Shown here one piece after another: positions 16,570-23,834 of a DNA stretch of 64,000 nucleotides; within the stretch, counting starts at the first letter, position 1, and every line of letters begins with the position of its first letter. The translations under genes were made by a program, and so were the position numbers. Under the pieces are notes generated by a model that worked only from the letters and a program-made list of their open reading frames with translations, ran no database searches and was not told the DNA's origin. The stretch comes from Streptomyces sp. NBC_00390. GTDB taxonomy: Bacteria > Actinomycetota > Actinomycetes > Streptomycetales > Streptomycetaceae. Location of the stretch: NCBI RefSeq assembly GCF_036057275.1, contig NZ_CP107945.1:8432001-8496000 (forward strand), read 5' to 3'.

Positions 16570-17618
16570 ACGACACGAACGCACTGCACGTCGAGGGGCT
16601 CACCAAGTCCTACGGAGCTGGAGAGCCGGTCCTGCGTGGCCTCGAACTCGCCGTCCCCGCAGGCGCGTTGGCGGCGCTCCTCGGCCCCTCCGGCTGCGGC
16701 AAAACCACCATGCTGCGGATCGTCGCCGGATTCCTGCGTGCCGACGCGGGCGCCGTCCGACTTGGCGACCGGCTCCTGACGGGGCCCGGCGTCCACCTCA
16801 CCCCGGAGCGGCGCCGCATCGGCATCATGCCCCAGGAAGGCGCCCTCTTCCCGCACCTGAGCGTGGCCCGCAACGTCGCCTTCGGACTCATCGGCGTCGA
16901 CCGGGCCGAACGGCTGCATATCACCGCGGAGATGCTCGAACTGGTCGGCCTCGCCGACTACGGCGACCGCATGCCGCACGAGCTGTCAGGCGGCCAGCAA
17001 CAGCGCGTCGCCCTGGCCCGCGCACTCGCCCCGCGACCCCAACTCGTGCTGCTCGACGAGCCCTTCAACGCCCTCGACAGCGCACTGCGGGCAGGAGTGC
17101 GGGCGGACGTACGGGCCGCGCTCCGGGCGACCGGCGCCACGGCCGTCCTCGTCACCCACGACCAGCAGGAGGCCCTGTCCACCGCCGACCTCGTCGCCGT
17201 CGTTCGAGACGGACAGGTCGCCCAGTGCGCCACCCCGCAGGACCTCTACCGGCACCCCGCCGACCCCTGGATCGCCGGCTTCGTCGGCGACGCCGTCCTG
17301 CTCCCCGGCACCCTCGCAGGCGACGGCACGGCCTTGACCGCCCTGGGCGCCGTACCCCTCGCCGCCCCGCCCAAAGGCCTGCGCGCCGGCACGGTCCTGC
17401 TCCGCCCCGAACAACTCCGCCTCACCGATGCGGACTCCAAGGGCGCGGTCACAGGTACGGTCACCGACGTCTCGTACTTCGGCCACGATGCCATGGTCAC
17501 CGTGGCAGTCGAAGGCTACGACACCCCCGTCGGCATCCGCGTAGTAGGCCCGCTGCCGTTCCGGCCCGGGGAGAAGACGGGCGTCCGCATCGAGGGCGAG
17601 GCGGGCCTCCATCCGTAG
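16566..17618 (+). CDS. Fe(III) ABC transporter ATP-binding protein
   Basis: ATG 16566 overlaps the permease stop. The 350-residue protein has Walker A GPSGCGKTT near residue 40, Q-loop MPQEGALFPHL, signature LSGGQQQRVALARALAP, Walker B LVLLDEPFNALD and switch His in VLVTHDQQEA. Residues about 245-350 form the TOBE-type C-terminal domain seen in FbpC and other importer ATPases. It drives iron import through the preceding permease. A longer frame upstream in the same phase is only the shadow of the permease gene. Confidence 0.92.
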   Translation: MNDTNALHVEGLTKSYGAGEPVLRGLELAVPAGALAALLGPSGCGKTTMLRIVAGFLRADAGAVRLGDRLLTGPGVHLTPERRRIGIMPQEGALFPHLSVARNVAFGLIGVDRAERLHITAEMLELVGLADYGDRMPHELSGGQQQRVALARALAPRPQLVLLDEPFNALDSALRAGVRADVRAALRATGATAVLVTHDQQEALSTADLVAVVRDGQVAQCATPQDLYRHPADPWIAGFVGDAVLLPGTLAGDGTALTALGAVPLAAPPKGLRAGTVLLRPEQLRLTDADSKGAVTGTVTDVSYFGHDAMVTVAVEGYDTPVGIRVVGPLPFRPGEKTGVRIEGEAGLHP

Positions 17619-17738
17619 CAGCGGTCCTGCGGGACTGACGCGGAGAAGGTGATGAGTCAACGCCCCGAAGCGCACGCAGCGCGGCGAGCGTGCGTGCCTG
17701 CCGCACGCCGGCGCGGCCTGACCTGCAACAGCACCGGC

Positions 17739-17960
17739 TCAAAGGGCGAGCAAGAGGCCGAAGGTCTGCGCCGCGATCTCCTCGGCCTGCCTCTGGCCGG
17801 CGACACGACCAGGAATAGCCTGGTGGTCCTCCGTCCAAGCCTGGGCGGAGACGTTGGACGCGAAGAAGTTCAGCGCGTCGCAGCACGCCGTGGCCGCGGG
17901 CCCGCCGCCAGGGCGCTGCGCAACGGACACCACCACGCCCTCCGGCTCCCGAGCTCGGCA
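17739..17960 (-). pseudogene. alkylmercury-lyase-like (MerB) C-terminal remnant
   Basis: The reverse frame reads PEGVVVSVAQRPGGGP, ACCDALNFFASNVSAQAWTE and AEEIAAQTFGLLLAL, which resembles the last domain of the MerB/organomercurial lyase family (PEG-x-V-S near the active site, then C-x2-x-FFAS and a closing helix). The N-terminal two thirds with the first catalytic Cys are not encoded nearby. No other mer gene is visible. The call depends on a short stretch and could be another small family with the same C-terminal domain. Confidence 0.5.
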
Positions 17961-18132
17961 AGGCTCACGGCCCTGTTCTCGTATGGCTACCGCCAGGTGG
18001 CGTGTAGTGCTGAGCAACTACTTGGGGCTGCAGTCGCGTGCTGGAGGGCAGCGAAGTCGGCATGCGCCGTTTCAACGGCCTCCGGGTACCGGACGCGCCG
18101 TCGCCGTGATCTCCGGCGGCAACCTCGACCGG

Positions 18133-18978
18133 CTATACGGCGAGTGTCGCCAGCGTCCGTTCCGGCGCGGTGAGGATCGAGAAGTGGCCTTGGCCGGGAT
18201 GGATGTGAAGGCGTGCAGCGGGTATCGCCGCGGCGAAGCGGCGGGCGTGGGCGAGCGGGACGGTGGTGTCGGCGTCCCCCTGGTGGATCGACGTGGGCAC
18301 TGTGATCGACTCGAGGTCGAAACCCCAGGGTCGGGTCAGTACGCGCAGATCCTGCGCGACTCCCCAGCTGCCGCGCTGGAACGCTCGCAGGTAGTTGGTC
18401 AGGAAGGCCGCGCGCGCGTCCGACCGGGCGAGGGCACGCCGGTCGCTGGCGGGCATCTCGCTGGTCGCCAGGCGAATGAACAGCCCTGGTGCCCGGCGCG
18501 CCAGCGTGGCCAGGCGGCCCAGGAACCAGCCACCGAAGGCCGGAGTGTGCCGGGCGATCTGCAAGGACGCGCGCTGCCCGGCTGCCATCCCGAGGGTGGG
18601 CCAGGCAGGCGGGCCAAGGGGCGCGATGAGCACCAGGCTGCGGACGCGGTCAGGCAGCTCGGACGCGCATGCGGTCGCGAACGCTCCGCCGCCCGAGACG
18701 CCGAGCAGTGCCACCGAGCCGACGCCCAACGCGTCCAGGACCACGGTGGCTTCCGCAGCCCAGTCCACGACCCGCGGCAGGCGACGGGCGTCGGTGTCGC
18801 CGATGCCGGGGCGATCCGGGGCGATGAGGCGCAGTCCGAGCGCGTGAGCCGCGCCCGCGAAGCCGTACGCGGCCAGCCGGGAGTCGGCCAACCCGTGGCA
18901 GAACAGCACCGCAGGCGCGTCCGGCTCCCCCACCACCTCGACCGCGATCACCCCGCCGTCGGCCCGACGCAGCTTCAC
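18133..18978 (-). CDS. alpha/beta hydrolase
   Basis: The 281-residue protein starts at ATG 18978 (MKLRRADGGVIAVEVVGEPD). It has the oxyanion-hole HG motif (VLFCHGLADS near residue 27), PDRPGIGDTD, the nucleophile elbow LLGVSGGGAF (GxSxG with Ser near residue 95) and a late acid and His (HQGDADTTVP and HPGQGHFSI). All three triad parts are present, so it should be an active esterase/hydrolase; the substrate is unknown. It is convergent with the iron operon and separated from it by the MerB-like scar. Confidence 0.88.
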   Translation of the reverse strand: MKLRRADGGVIAVEVVGEPDAPAVLFCHGLADSRLAAYGFAGAAHALGLRLIAPDRPGIGDTDARRLPRVVDWAAEATVVLDALGVGSVALLGVSGGGAFATACASELPDRVRSLVLIAPLGPPAWPTLGMAAGQRASLQIARHTPAFGGWFLGRLATLARRAPGLFIRLATSEMPASDRRALARSDARAAFLTNYLRAFQRGSWGVAQDLRVLTRPWGFDLESITVPTSIHQGDADTTVPLAHARRFAAAIPAARLHIHPGQGHFSILTAPERTLATLAV

Positions 18979-19222
18979 TCTCCTACCGTACGTCTCCCGG
19001 GACCTTGATCCGAGAGCTGTCTGAGCGGCTCTCCAGAGGTTCTGCCGGTAGCCGGCCGGGAGCCAGGTGCTGGTCCGGGGGCTGCGGCGGTCAGGAGCCG
19101 GAGCCTCGGGCGTTCTTCCTCCTGATCAGGGCGGATGGGCACAGACGTCACCTGGCGGTGGCTGTACGGGAACAGGCCTGGACGGTTGTCGTGCCGGGAC
19201 GGTGCGGGCGGCACCGCCTCAG

Positions 19223-19435
19223 TCATGCCTGCTTCCGCCCCAGCCAGGACCGGATCGCCTGCTCGATGCTGTCCTGCGTCTCCATGCCGAGCAGTGCACA
19301 GCGCGCCGTGAACTCTCGCTGCAGCTCCGGCAGGAGATACGTCCCGAACGGCACACGTTCCCACTTACGGGAGACCTGGACGGCCTGTACGGATCCGGCG
19401 TGCACGAGAACTCCGTACTGCTGCGACTGCATCAT
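19223..19435 (-). CDS. small protein with ribbon-helix-helix-like fold
   Basis: A 70-residue protein from ATG 19435. The second half, FGTYLLPELQREFTARCALL followed by METQDSIEQAIRSWLGRKQ, has the strand-helix-helix order of Arc/CopG-type (RHH) DNA-binding proteins, in which a short strand (here VPFGTYL) precedes two helices. Such proteins act as antitoxins, plasmid partition or copy-control repressors. No toxin gene is adjacent. The N-terminal 30 residues are not part of the fold. Confidence 0.6.
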   Translation of the reverse strand: MMQSQQYGVLVHAGSVQAVQVSRKWERVPFGTYLLPELQREFTARCALLGMETQDSIEQAIRSWLGRKQA

Positions 19436-19591
19436 GACCAGCCCGACGAGCGGGCACCGGGCGAGGCTTGCCCAGCCGCCCGAACGGAGGCTTGCCCGGC
19501 GTCGATGGGTGGGATCGGCCAGGCGGTCGGGGCGCGCGTGTGACGTCGGGCCTGGTGTCCGAGCCGGATTCCGTGCCTGGCCCAGGGCGCC

Positions 19592-19731
19592 TCAACTGTG
19601 ATTCTGTTCGGCCCGTGCTGTTCGTACGCTCGCCTCCAGCGCGGCCATCAGGTCCACCGCCGGCACCGGCTCCGCCGGCTCGCCGCCGCCGGCCTCGCCG
19701 CGATCAGCTGGTTCAGGGCAAGGGTGCCCTT
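19592..19731 (-). pseudogene. ku: Ku-like protein C-terminal tail, cut by the IS
   Basis: The reverse strand gives VPAVDLMAALEASVRTARAE followed by QNHS and a stop at 19592, the characteristic tail of bacterial Ku (…VVDLMAALE-SV…), preceded by a Glu/Gly/Pro-rich linker also typical of Streptomyces Ku. Homology ends at 19731, the exact left edge of the IS. The DNA-end-binding core is not found on the other side of the IS, so more than a simple insertion happened. Ku recruits LigD for non-homologous end joining; only about 46 codons remain here. Confidence 0.65.
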
Positions 19732-19752
19732 AGGGCCTGTGTGATGTCGTGA

Positions 19753-20310
19753 TCAATCGGCTGCTTGCAAGAGGTCTCCGAGCCAGATCATCGAGGCGCG
19801 GAGTTCGAGGCCGGCGAGGTAGCTCTCGGGCGTCTTGTCGAAGCGTGTGGCGATGCCGCGCCAGTCCTTCAGCCGGTTGATCAGTCGCTCGACGGTGTTG
19901 CGGTCACGGTAGAGATCGGCGTCGAACGTGACCGGACGGCCGCCCCGGCTGCCCTTCTTCTTGCGGTTGGCGGCCTGGTCCTTCTTCTCCGGGATGACTG
20001 CCTTGATGCGGCGTTTGCGCAGGTGGGCGCGGTTGGCGCGGGACGAGTACGCCTTGTCCGCGGCGACCGCGCCCGGCCGGGTGCGGGGCCGGCCGACCGG
20101 CACACGGACACGGATCTTCTTCAGCACGATGAACTGGGGGCTGTCCGCGGCCTGTCCGGCGGTCAGGACGAACGACAGCGGCCGGCGCTTGCGGTCGGCG
20201 GCGAGGTGAATCTTGCTGGTGAGTCCGCCGCGGGACCTTCCGAGCAGGGCTTGCTTCAGACGGAGTCTGTGCCGGCGGCGGACGCGTCGCCGTTCGGCCC
20301 GCTCAGGTCC
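19753..20310 (-). CDS. IS5-type transposase, second frame (orfB)
   Basis: The second frame carries the remainder of the DDE domain: LKQALLGRSRGGLTSKIHLA, AADKAYSSRANRAHLRKRRI (second Asp) and DRNTVERLINRLKDWRGIAT (catalytic Glu in the NTVE segment). It has no convincing start and presumably is made by frameshifting from orfA. Compared with the 58 kb copy it needs a +1 (or -2) rather than a -1 shift, and it lacks one codon before VLKK, so this copy may be inactive. Confidence 0.75.
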   Translation of the reverse strand, partial: GPERAERRRVRRRHRLRLKQALLGRSRGGLTSKIHLAADRKRRPLSFVLTAGQAADSPQFIVLKKIRVRVPVGRPRTRPGAVAADKAYSSRANRAHLRKRRIKAVIPEKKDQAANRKKKGSRGGRPVTFDADLYRDRNTVERLINRLKDWRGIATRFDKTPESYLAGLELRASMIWLGDLLQAAD

Positions 20311-20800
20311 GTTTTGGCGTCTGGCCCGTTCTGTTCCGCCTCGTCGCCCCTTTTTGCCGGACCTGGTCCTGCTCGGCGGCGGCTTCCTCGAGAGCCTCCA
20401 TGACGTCCTTGCCGACGATCACCCCGGCGGCGTCGTGGTGAGCACGGACGGTCGTGGAGTCCACGCTGACCAGGGATAAGTCTGCCTTGCCCTGGCGGGC
20501 GGCATCGGCGATCAGGCCCTCCTGCAAGGCGGTGAAGACACCGGCGTTCCGCCAGACCCTGAAGCGCCCGTAGACGGTCGGCCAGGGACCGAACTCTCCC
20601 GGCATCTCCCGCCACTGCGCGCCCGTCCTGAACCGCCAGATCACCCCCTCGAACTGATCCCGCAGCCGCTCGGGGTACGGGCCGTACTCGCCTATCGGCA
20701 GGAACGGCTCAATCAAATTCCACTGCTCGTCGGCGAGTTGCCTACGCGTCACGACCGTCTTCCTACCGGATCCGCTTTCCCGACCGACCCGGATCGACAA
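20303..20800 (-). CDS. IS5-type transposase, first frame (orfA)
   Basis: This frame of about 165 codons holds the N-terminal part: LADEQWNLIEPFLPIGEYGP, then GVIWRFRTGAQWREMPGEF (the DUF4096 transposase N-domain) and the first catalytic Asp in LSLVSVDSTTVRAHHDAAGV. It ends in a basic run at 20303 before the second Asp. The rest lies in the next frame, so a fused active enzyme needs a ribosomal frameshift. Start codon is likely near 20760 (TTG/GTG before the LADEQW segment) or ATG 20800. Confidence 0.8.
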   Translation of the reverse strand: MSIRVGRESGSGRKTVVTRRQLADEQWNLIEPFLPIGEYGPYPERLRDQFEGVIWRFRTGAQWREMPGEFGPWPTVYGRFRVWRNAGVFTALQEGLIADAARQGKADLSLVSVDSTTVRAHHDAAGVIVGKDVMEALEEAAAEQDQVRQKGATRRNRTGQTPKRT

Positions 20801-21034
20801 AATTGATCACGACATCACACAGGCCCTAGGGAGAACGGGGTACAGCCGGACGGGGGACGCAGGTGCCACGGTACGAGGGCGTGCGGGAGGTGACTAATCA
20901 TCGGCCCGGCCGTCGGATGTGCCCGTCAGGCCCTTGACCGGGTGCCGCTTCGACGGAGGATGGGGGAAGAGAGCGGGTCTGCGTGGTGAAGTGTGGGCCT
21001 CTGATAACTCCGACAGCAGGGAGCGTTTCTTCCG

Positions 21035-21805
21035 ATGACCGCACAGCCCGCACGCCCTGAGCGCAGCGGTCCCGAGACCGCCTCGGTCATGGACGTCTCG
21101 CCGTTCAAGCCTTCTCTCGTCAAAGCGGTGTTCAGGGACGTGACCCCGATGCACGTCTCTCGGTCGGCCGCGTGGGCCGCCGCGTCGGTGACGCGGACAG
21201 TGCTGACGGAGATCATCGACGGCGCGAGGAGAGCGGCGGCGGCGGAGGCCCGGAAGAAGCTGATTCCCGGGGACCTTCTCTCGGCGATCGAGCGGAACGT
21301 CGAGCTCGAGGTGGGGGACAAGTGGTATGACCACAGCCCGACGTTTCAAGGCCTGACCGGTGTCCTGTACGACGCCGAGGGTGTCATCGTGCCTTCTCGT
21401 AAGCGCAGCAGGTCGCGCAAACCGAGTGCTGTGGTCGGCGCCCACAGGTTCGAGGCCGGGGTCAAGAAGCTGCTGTGGAGCCAGGGCGCGACGGCCGTCC
21501 CGGCGATGGTCCGCGATCTGGACGGAATCGCGAGCGTGTTCCTGACGGACCTCGCCCGGGACGCGGCCATGGTCGTCCGCGAGGGCGGGGTCAAACGTTT
21601 CGGTACGGTCACCCTAGTGATGTCGGGCGAACCGGCCCCACCCCCGTTCCTCAAGGATTCCCTCCGGGCCCGCAGGGGGGACGGGCGGACCATCGGCAGG
21701 GATGACATCCTGGCCGCCACCACGATTCAGTTGTTCAGCGGCAACCTCAGGCAGCGAGCCCTCACCGAGGCACGCGAGGCGACACAGAACACTTCGGCCG
21801 GCTGA
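21035..21805 (+). CDS. histone-fold doublet protein, H2A-like then H2B-like (proposed)
   Basis: The 256-residue protein starts at ATG 21035, with GGGAG 11 bases before. Two histone-like folds are seen. The first has helix 1 FKPSLVKAVFRDV (about 24-36), long helix 2 VTRTVLTEIIDGARRAAAAE (52-71) and IPGDLLSAIERNVEL (77-91), which lines up with eukaryotic H2A IPRHLQLAIRNDEEL. The second has RFEAGVKKLL (138-147), helix 2 MVRDLDGIASVFLTDLARDA (158-177), an insert of about 34 residues, then TIGRDDILAATTIQLFSGNL (219-238) and RALTEA, lining up with H2B TITSREIQTAVRLLLPGEL and AVSEGT. A basic linker (SRKRSRSRK, 121-129) joins them. Expected role: DNA binding as an internal pseudo-dimer. This rests on visual alignment only; it lies between two IS5-type elements. 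Confidence 0.7.
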   Translation: MTAQPARPERSGPETASVMDVSPFKPSLVKAVFRDVTPMHVSRSAAWAAASVTRTVLTEIIDGARRAAAAEARKKLIPGDLLSAIERNVELEVGDKWYDHSPTFQGLTGVLYDAEGVIVPSRKRSRSRKPSAVVGAHRFEAGVKKLLWSQGATAVPAMVRDLDGIASVFLTDLARDAAMVVREGGVKRFGTVTLVMSGEPAPPPFLKDSLRARRGDGRTIGRDDILAATTIQLFSGNLRQRALTEAREATQNTSAG

Positions 21806-21829
21806 GCGGGTGCGATGCCTGGCTGCTCG

Positions 21830-22216
21830 TTGAGCAGGGGCATGGGGCGCGGGGTGATCTGACTGATGCTGAGTGGGAACGGCTGCGGCCGTTCCTGCCG
21901 GTGGGTAACGGGTGTTGTGGCCGGTGGCGGGATCGTCGGCAGGTGATCGACAGGATTCTGCACCGGGTTCGGACCGGCGTGCAGTGGCGTGATCTACCCG
22001 AACGGTTCGGGCCGTGGAAGGCGGTCCACGAACGCATCGGCTGTGGTCGGCTGACGGAACTTGGGAACGCTTGCTCCAGCAGGTCCAGGCCGAGGGTGAC
22101 GCGGCGGGTGAGATCGACTGGGACATCTCGGTCGTATCCACCATCGTGCGGGCGCATCAGCATGCCGCCGGCGCCCGTACCGATCCGCCGCCGGCTCCCG
22201 GGTCAAAGGGGGGTGC
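21830..22216 (+). pseudogene. IS5-family (IS427-like) transposase orfA, frameshifted and truncated
   Basis: The frame reads LTDAEWERLRPFLPVGN, then RRQVIDRILHRVRTGVQWRD and LPERFGPWKAVHERI, a typical N-domain of this IS group. Near 22040 one base is out and the text continues in another frame as LWSADGTWERLLQQVQAEGD and then DWDISVVSTIVRAHQHAAGA, the first catalytic Asp region, before breaking at GSKGG near 22216. The second half is missing. With the full IS at 19732-20828 it brackets the histone-fold gene. Confidence 0.8.
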
Positions 22217-22518
22217 GCGGCAGAACATTTGGCGCGCCCGACCCCGCAGGCCAGCAGTGACCCCCAGACCGGTGCGCCGAGGTACGCGGCGAGGAGACCG
22301 AACCCGGTCACGAACGCCGCGACGGTGATGCTCGCGCAGGTCAGGCGCACGGTCCACCCATTGCTGCCGATCTTGACGAGCAGACCACGCAGCCTGACCT
22401 GTGCGACCAGGTCGCCGCCCTCGTAGATCAGGGCGTCGGCTCGCGTACCGGGAAGCTCGCCCGGCAGGGCTGCGTGTGGCAGAGACCGACTCGGACACGT
22501 CGCCGCCGGATTGCTCAA
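22216..22518 (-). pseudogene. membrane protein fragment, unrecognised
   Basis: The reverse frame from about 22518 encodes ALIYEGGDLVAQVRLRGLLV, then a hydrophobic helix (ASITVAAFVTGFGLLAAYLG) and breaks off where the IS scar starts at 22216, running on into unrelated residues. It looks like the N-terminus or middle of a small membrane protein interrupted by the IS. No family recognised. Confidence 0.35.
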
Positions 22519-22589
22519 CTTGCGCAGGTCCGCGCACGCACGCGTGGGAAGCTTGCCGTCGGCGGGGTGCTGCTCGTCCGGTTGGCGCA

Positions 22590-22665
22590 GTGGCTTTGTT
22601 CACGGGACCGCCAGCAGTTGTTCAGCACTTCCGACAGCACCCCGGCGAGTTTTCGATTCGAACAG
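22590..22665. repeat. left arm of a 70-75 base inverted repeat around the phosphoesterase gene
   Basis: This segment (contains GGCTTTGTTCACGGGACCG and AGCAGTTGTTCAGCACTTCC) is matched in inverted orientation by 23700-23771, with only a few differences, including the shared GACAGCACC. The two arms lie 61 and 95 bases outside the metallophosphoesterase gene. Confidence 0.75.
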
Positions 22666-22726
22666 TCAGCGCCGGTGCGCCGCCCGGCACCCGCGATGGC
22701 ATGGGCGCCGAGCAGCGATGGCTGGC

Positions 22727-23605
22727 TCAGTTCGAGCTCACTGGCGATGGACCGAGCCTTTCGATGACCTCGCGCATCTCCTCCTCATCGGCCTCGTAGA
22801 CCGTCTCGCCCATACGCGGGTCTCGGGCGTGAAGGGTGTGGATGAGTGGCCCGTGGGGTGCTCCGAGGTCGACCAGGGACGCCGACGGGCCGTGAACGGC
22901 ACGCTCGGTGCCGGGGGGCGCAGTCAGGTCAATGCGGCTGACCACGCCGGGCGTGACCCATACGGTCGCCTGTTCCAGACGTGCCAGTATCTGGAGGTGG
23001 AAGTGCCCGCACAGGATGAGTTGCACATCCGTTCCGCGAATCGTCTCGGCCAGTTCCGCGCTGTTCTGGAGACCCAGCGCGCGCTGGACGTCCACGTCCA
23101 TGGCGACCGGTGGGTGGTGGAAGGCCAGGACGGTGCCCAGCGGTGCCGGCGAAGCCAGTTGTTCCCCGAGCCAGTGGAGTTGGCCGCGCCCCAGCTGACC
23201 GTGTCCCTTGCCCGGTACGAGCGTGTCGAGTGTGAGCAGCCGCCATCCGCCGATGGTGCTCGCCGCCGCACGTTCACCCGCAGTGCCCTCGTACACCGCC
23301 TCAGGCTGAGCATGGCCGCTGCCGAGTACATCGGCGAACGCGGCCCGATCGTCGTGGTTGCCGGTCGCGTAGAAGATGCTTGCCCCCCTTCCTCCGGCGT
23401 AGCGGGACAGGAGATCACGCGCCCGCACGTATGCCTCGCGTGAGCCGTCGTCCGCGACATCGCCGGTGACCACCACGGCGTCGAGGTCATGCAGATGGCC
23501 CAGCTCAGCCAGCACGCGCTGAAGCGCTGCCGTGCCGTCGGCCCCGTCGGCGTCGGGTCCGGCGGACCGGTCGAGATGGGTGTCGGAGAGATGCAAGATT
23601 CGCAT
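22727..23605 (-). CDS. metallophosphoesterase, CpdA/Icc-like phosphodiesterase family
   Basis: The 292-residue protein from ATG 23605 has every metal-binding motif of calcineurin-type phosphoesterases in order: DTH (LHLSDTHLD, residues 5-13), GDVAD near 48, GNHDD near 82, HHPP near 161 and GHFH near 200. The spacing and length fit the class III cyclic nucleotide phosphodiesterase group (CpdA), which hydrolyses 3',5'-cAMP or related diesters with two metal ions; the actual substrate cannot be read from sequence. It lies alone between inverted repeats, suggesting it travelled as cargo. Confidence 0.88.
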   Translation of the reverse strand: MRILHLSDTHLDRSAGPDADGADGTAALQRVLAELGHLHDLDAVVVTGDVADDGSREAYVRARDLLSRYAGGRGASIFYATGNHDDRAAFADVLGSGHAQPEAVYEGTAGERAAASTIGGWRLLTLDTLVPGKGHGQLGRGQLHWLGEQLASPAPLGTVLAFHHPPVAMDVDVQRALGLQNSAELAETIRGTDVQLILCGHFHLQILARLEQATVWVTPGVVSRIDLTAPPGTERAVHGPSASLVDLGAPHGPLIHTLHARDPRMGETVYEADEEEMREVIERLGPSPVSSN

Positions 23606-23699
23606 CTACAGACGTCTGCCTCCGCCTCCCCCCTCAGCCATGGCCTTTTCACCAAGTGACCTGCCCAGTCGGCTGTGCCTGTCTGCCATCACCCTCAAA

Positions 23700-23771
23700 T
23701 CGAACAGTGACGGCACCGGGTGCTGTCGGAAGTGCTGAACAACTGCTGTTCGGTCCCGTGAACAAAGCCAA
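23700..23771. repeat. right arm of the inverted repeat around the phosphoesterase gene
   Basis: Inverted match to 22590-22665; contains GGTGCTGTCGGAAGTGCTGA and CGGTCCCGTGAACAAAGCC. The start region of a transposase-like reading frame seems to be included in both arms (WLCSRDR in both when read on the same strand), so the arms may be two remnants of one IS in opposite orientation. Confidence 0.75.
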
Positions 23772-23834
23772 CGCGGAATGTTCACGGGTTCGGGCAGCAC
23801 CGGGCCTTCCTCGCAGGCCGAGTGTGGCGGGGTC

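Larger units (their letters stand above)
19732..20828 (-). mobile_element. IS5-family insertion sequence, complete
   Basis: The element has matching terminal inverted repeats (AGGGCCTGTGTGATGTCGTG at the left, its complement ending at 20828) and about 1.1 kb between them with transposase in two overlapping frames on the reverse strand. A clean target duplication is not evident; CTTAG and CTAGG flank the ends. Its proteins resemble those of the second copy at 58252-59350, but the terminal repeats differ, so these are two related IS, not one. Confidence 0.85.

Noticed and set aside
19732..20828. Exact target-site duplication for the first IS
   Set aside because: The flanks read CCCTTA before and TAGGGA after. 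They suggest a preference for a TA-centred target but are not an exact duplicate, so none was claimed.
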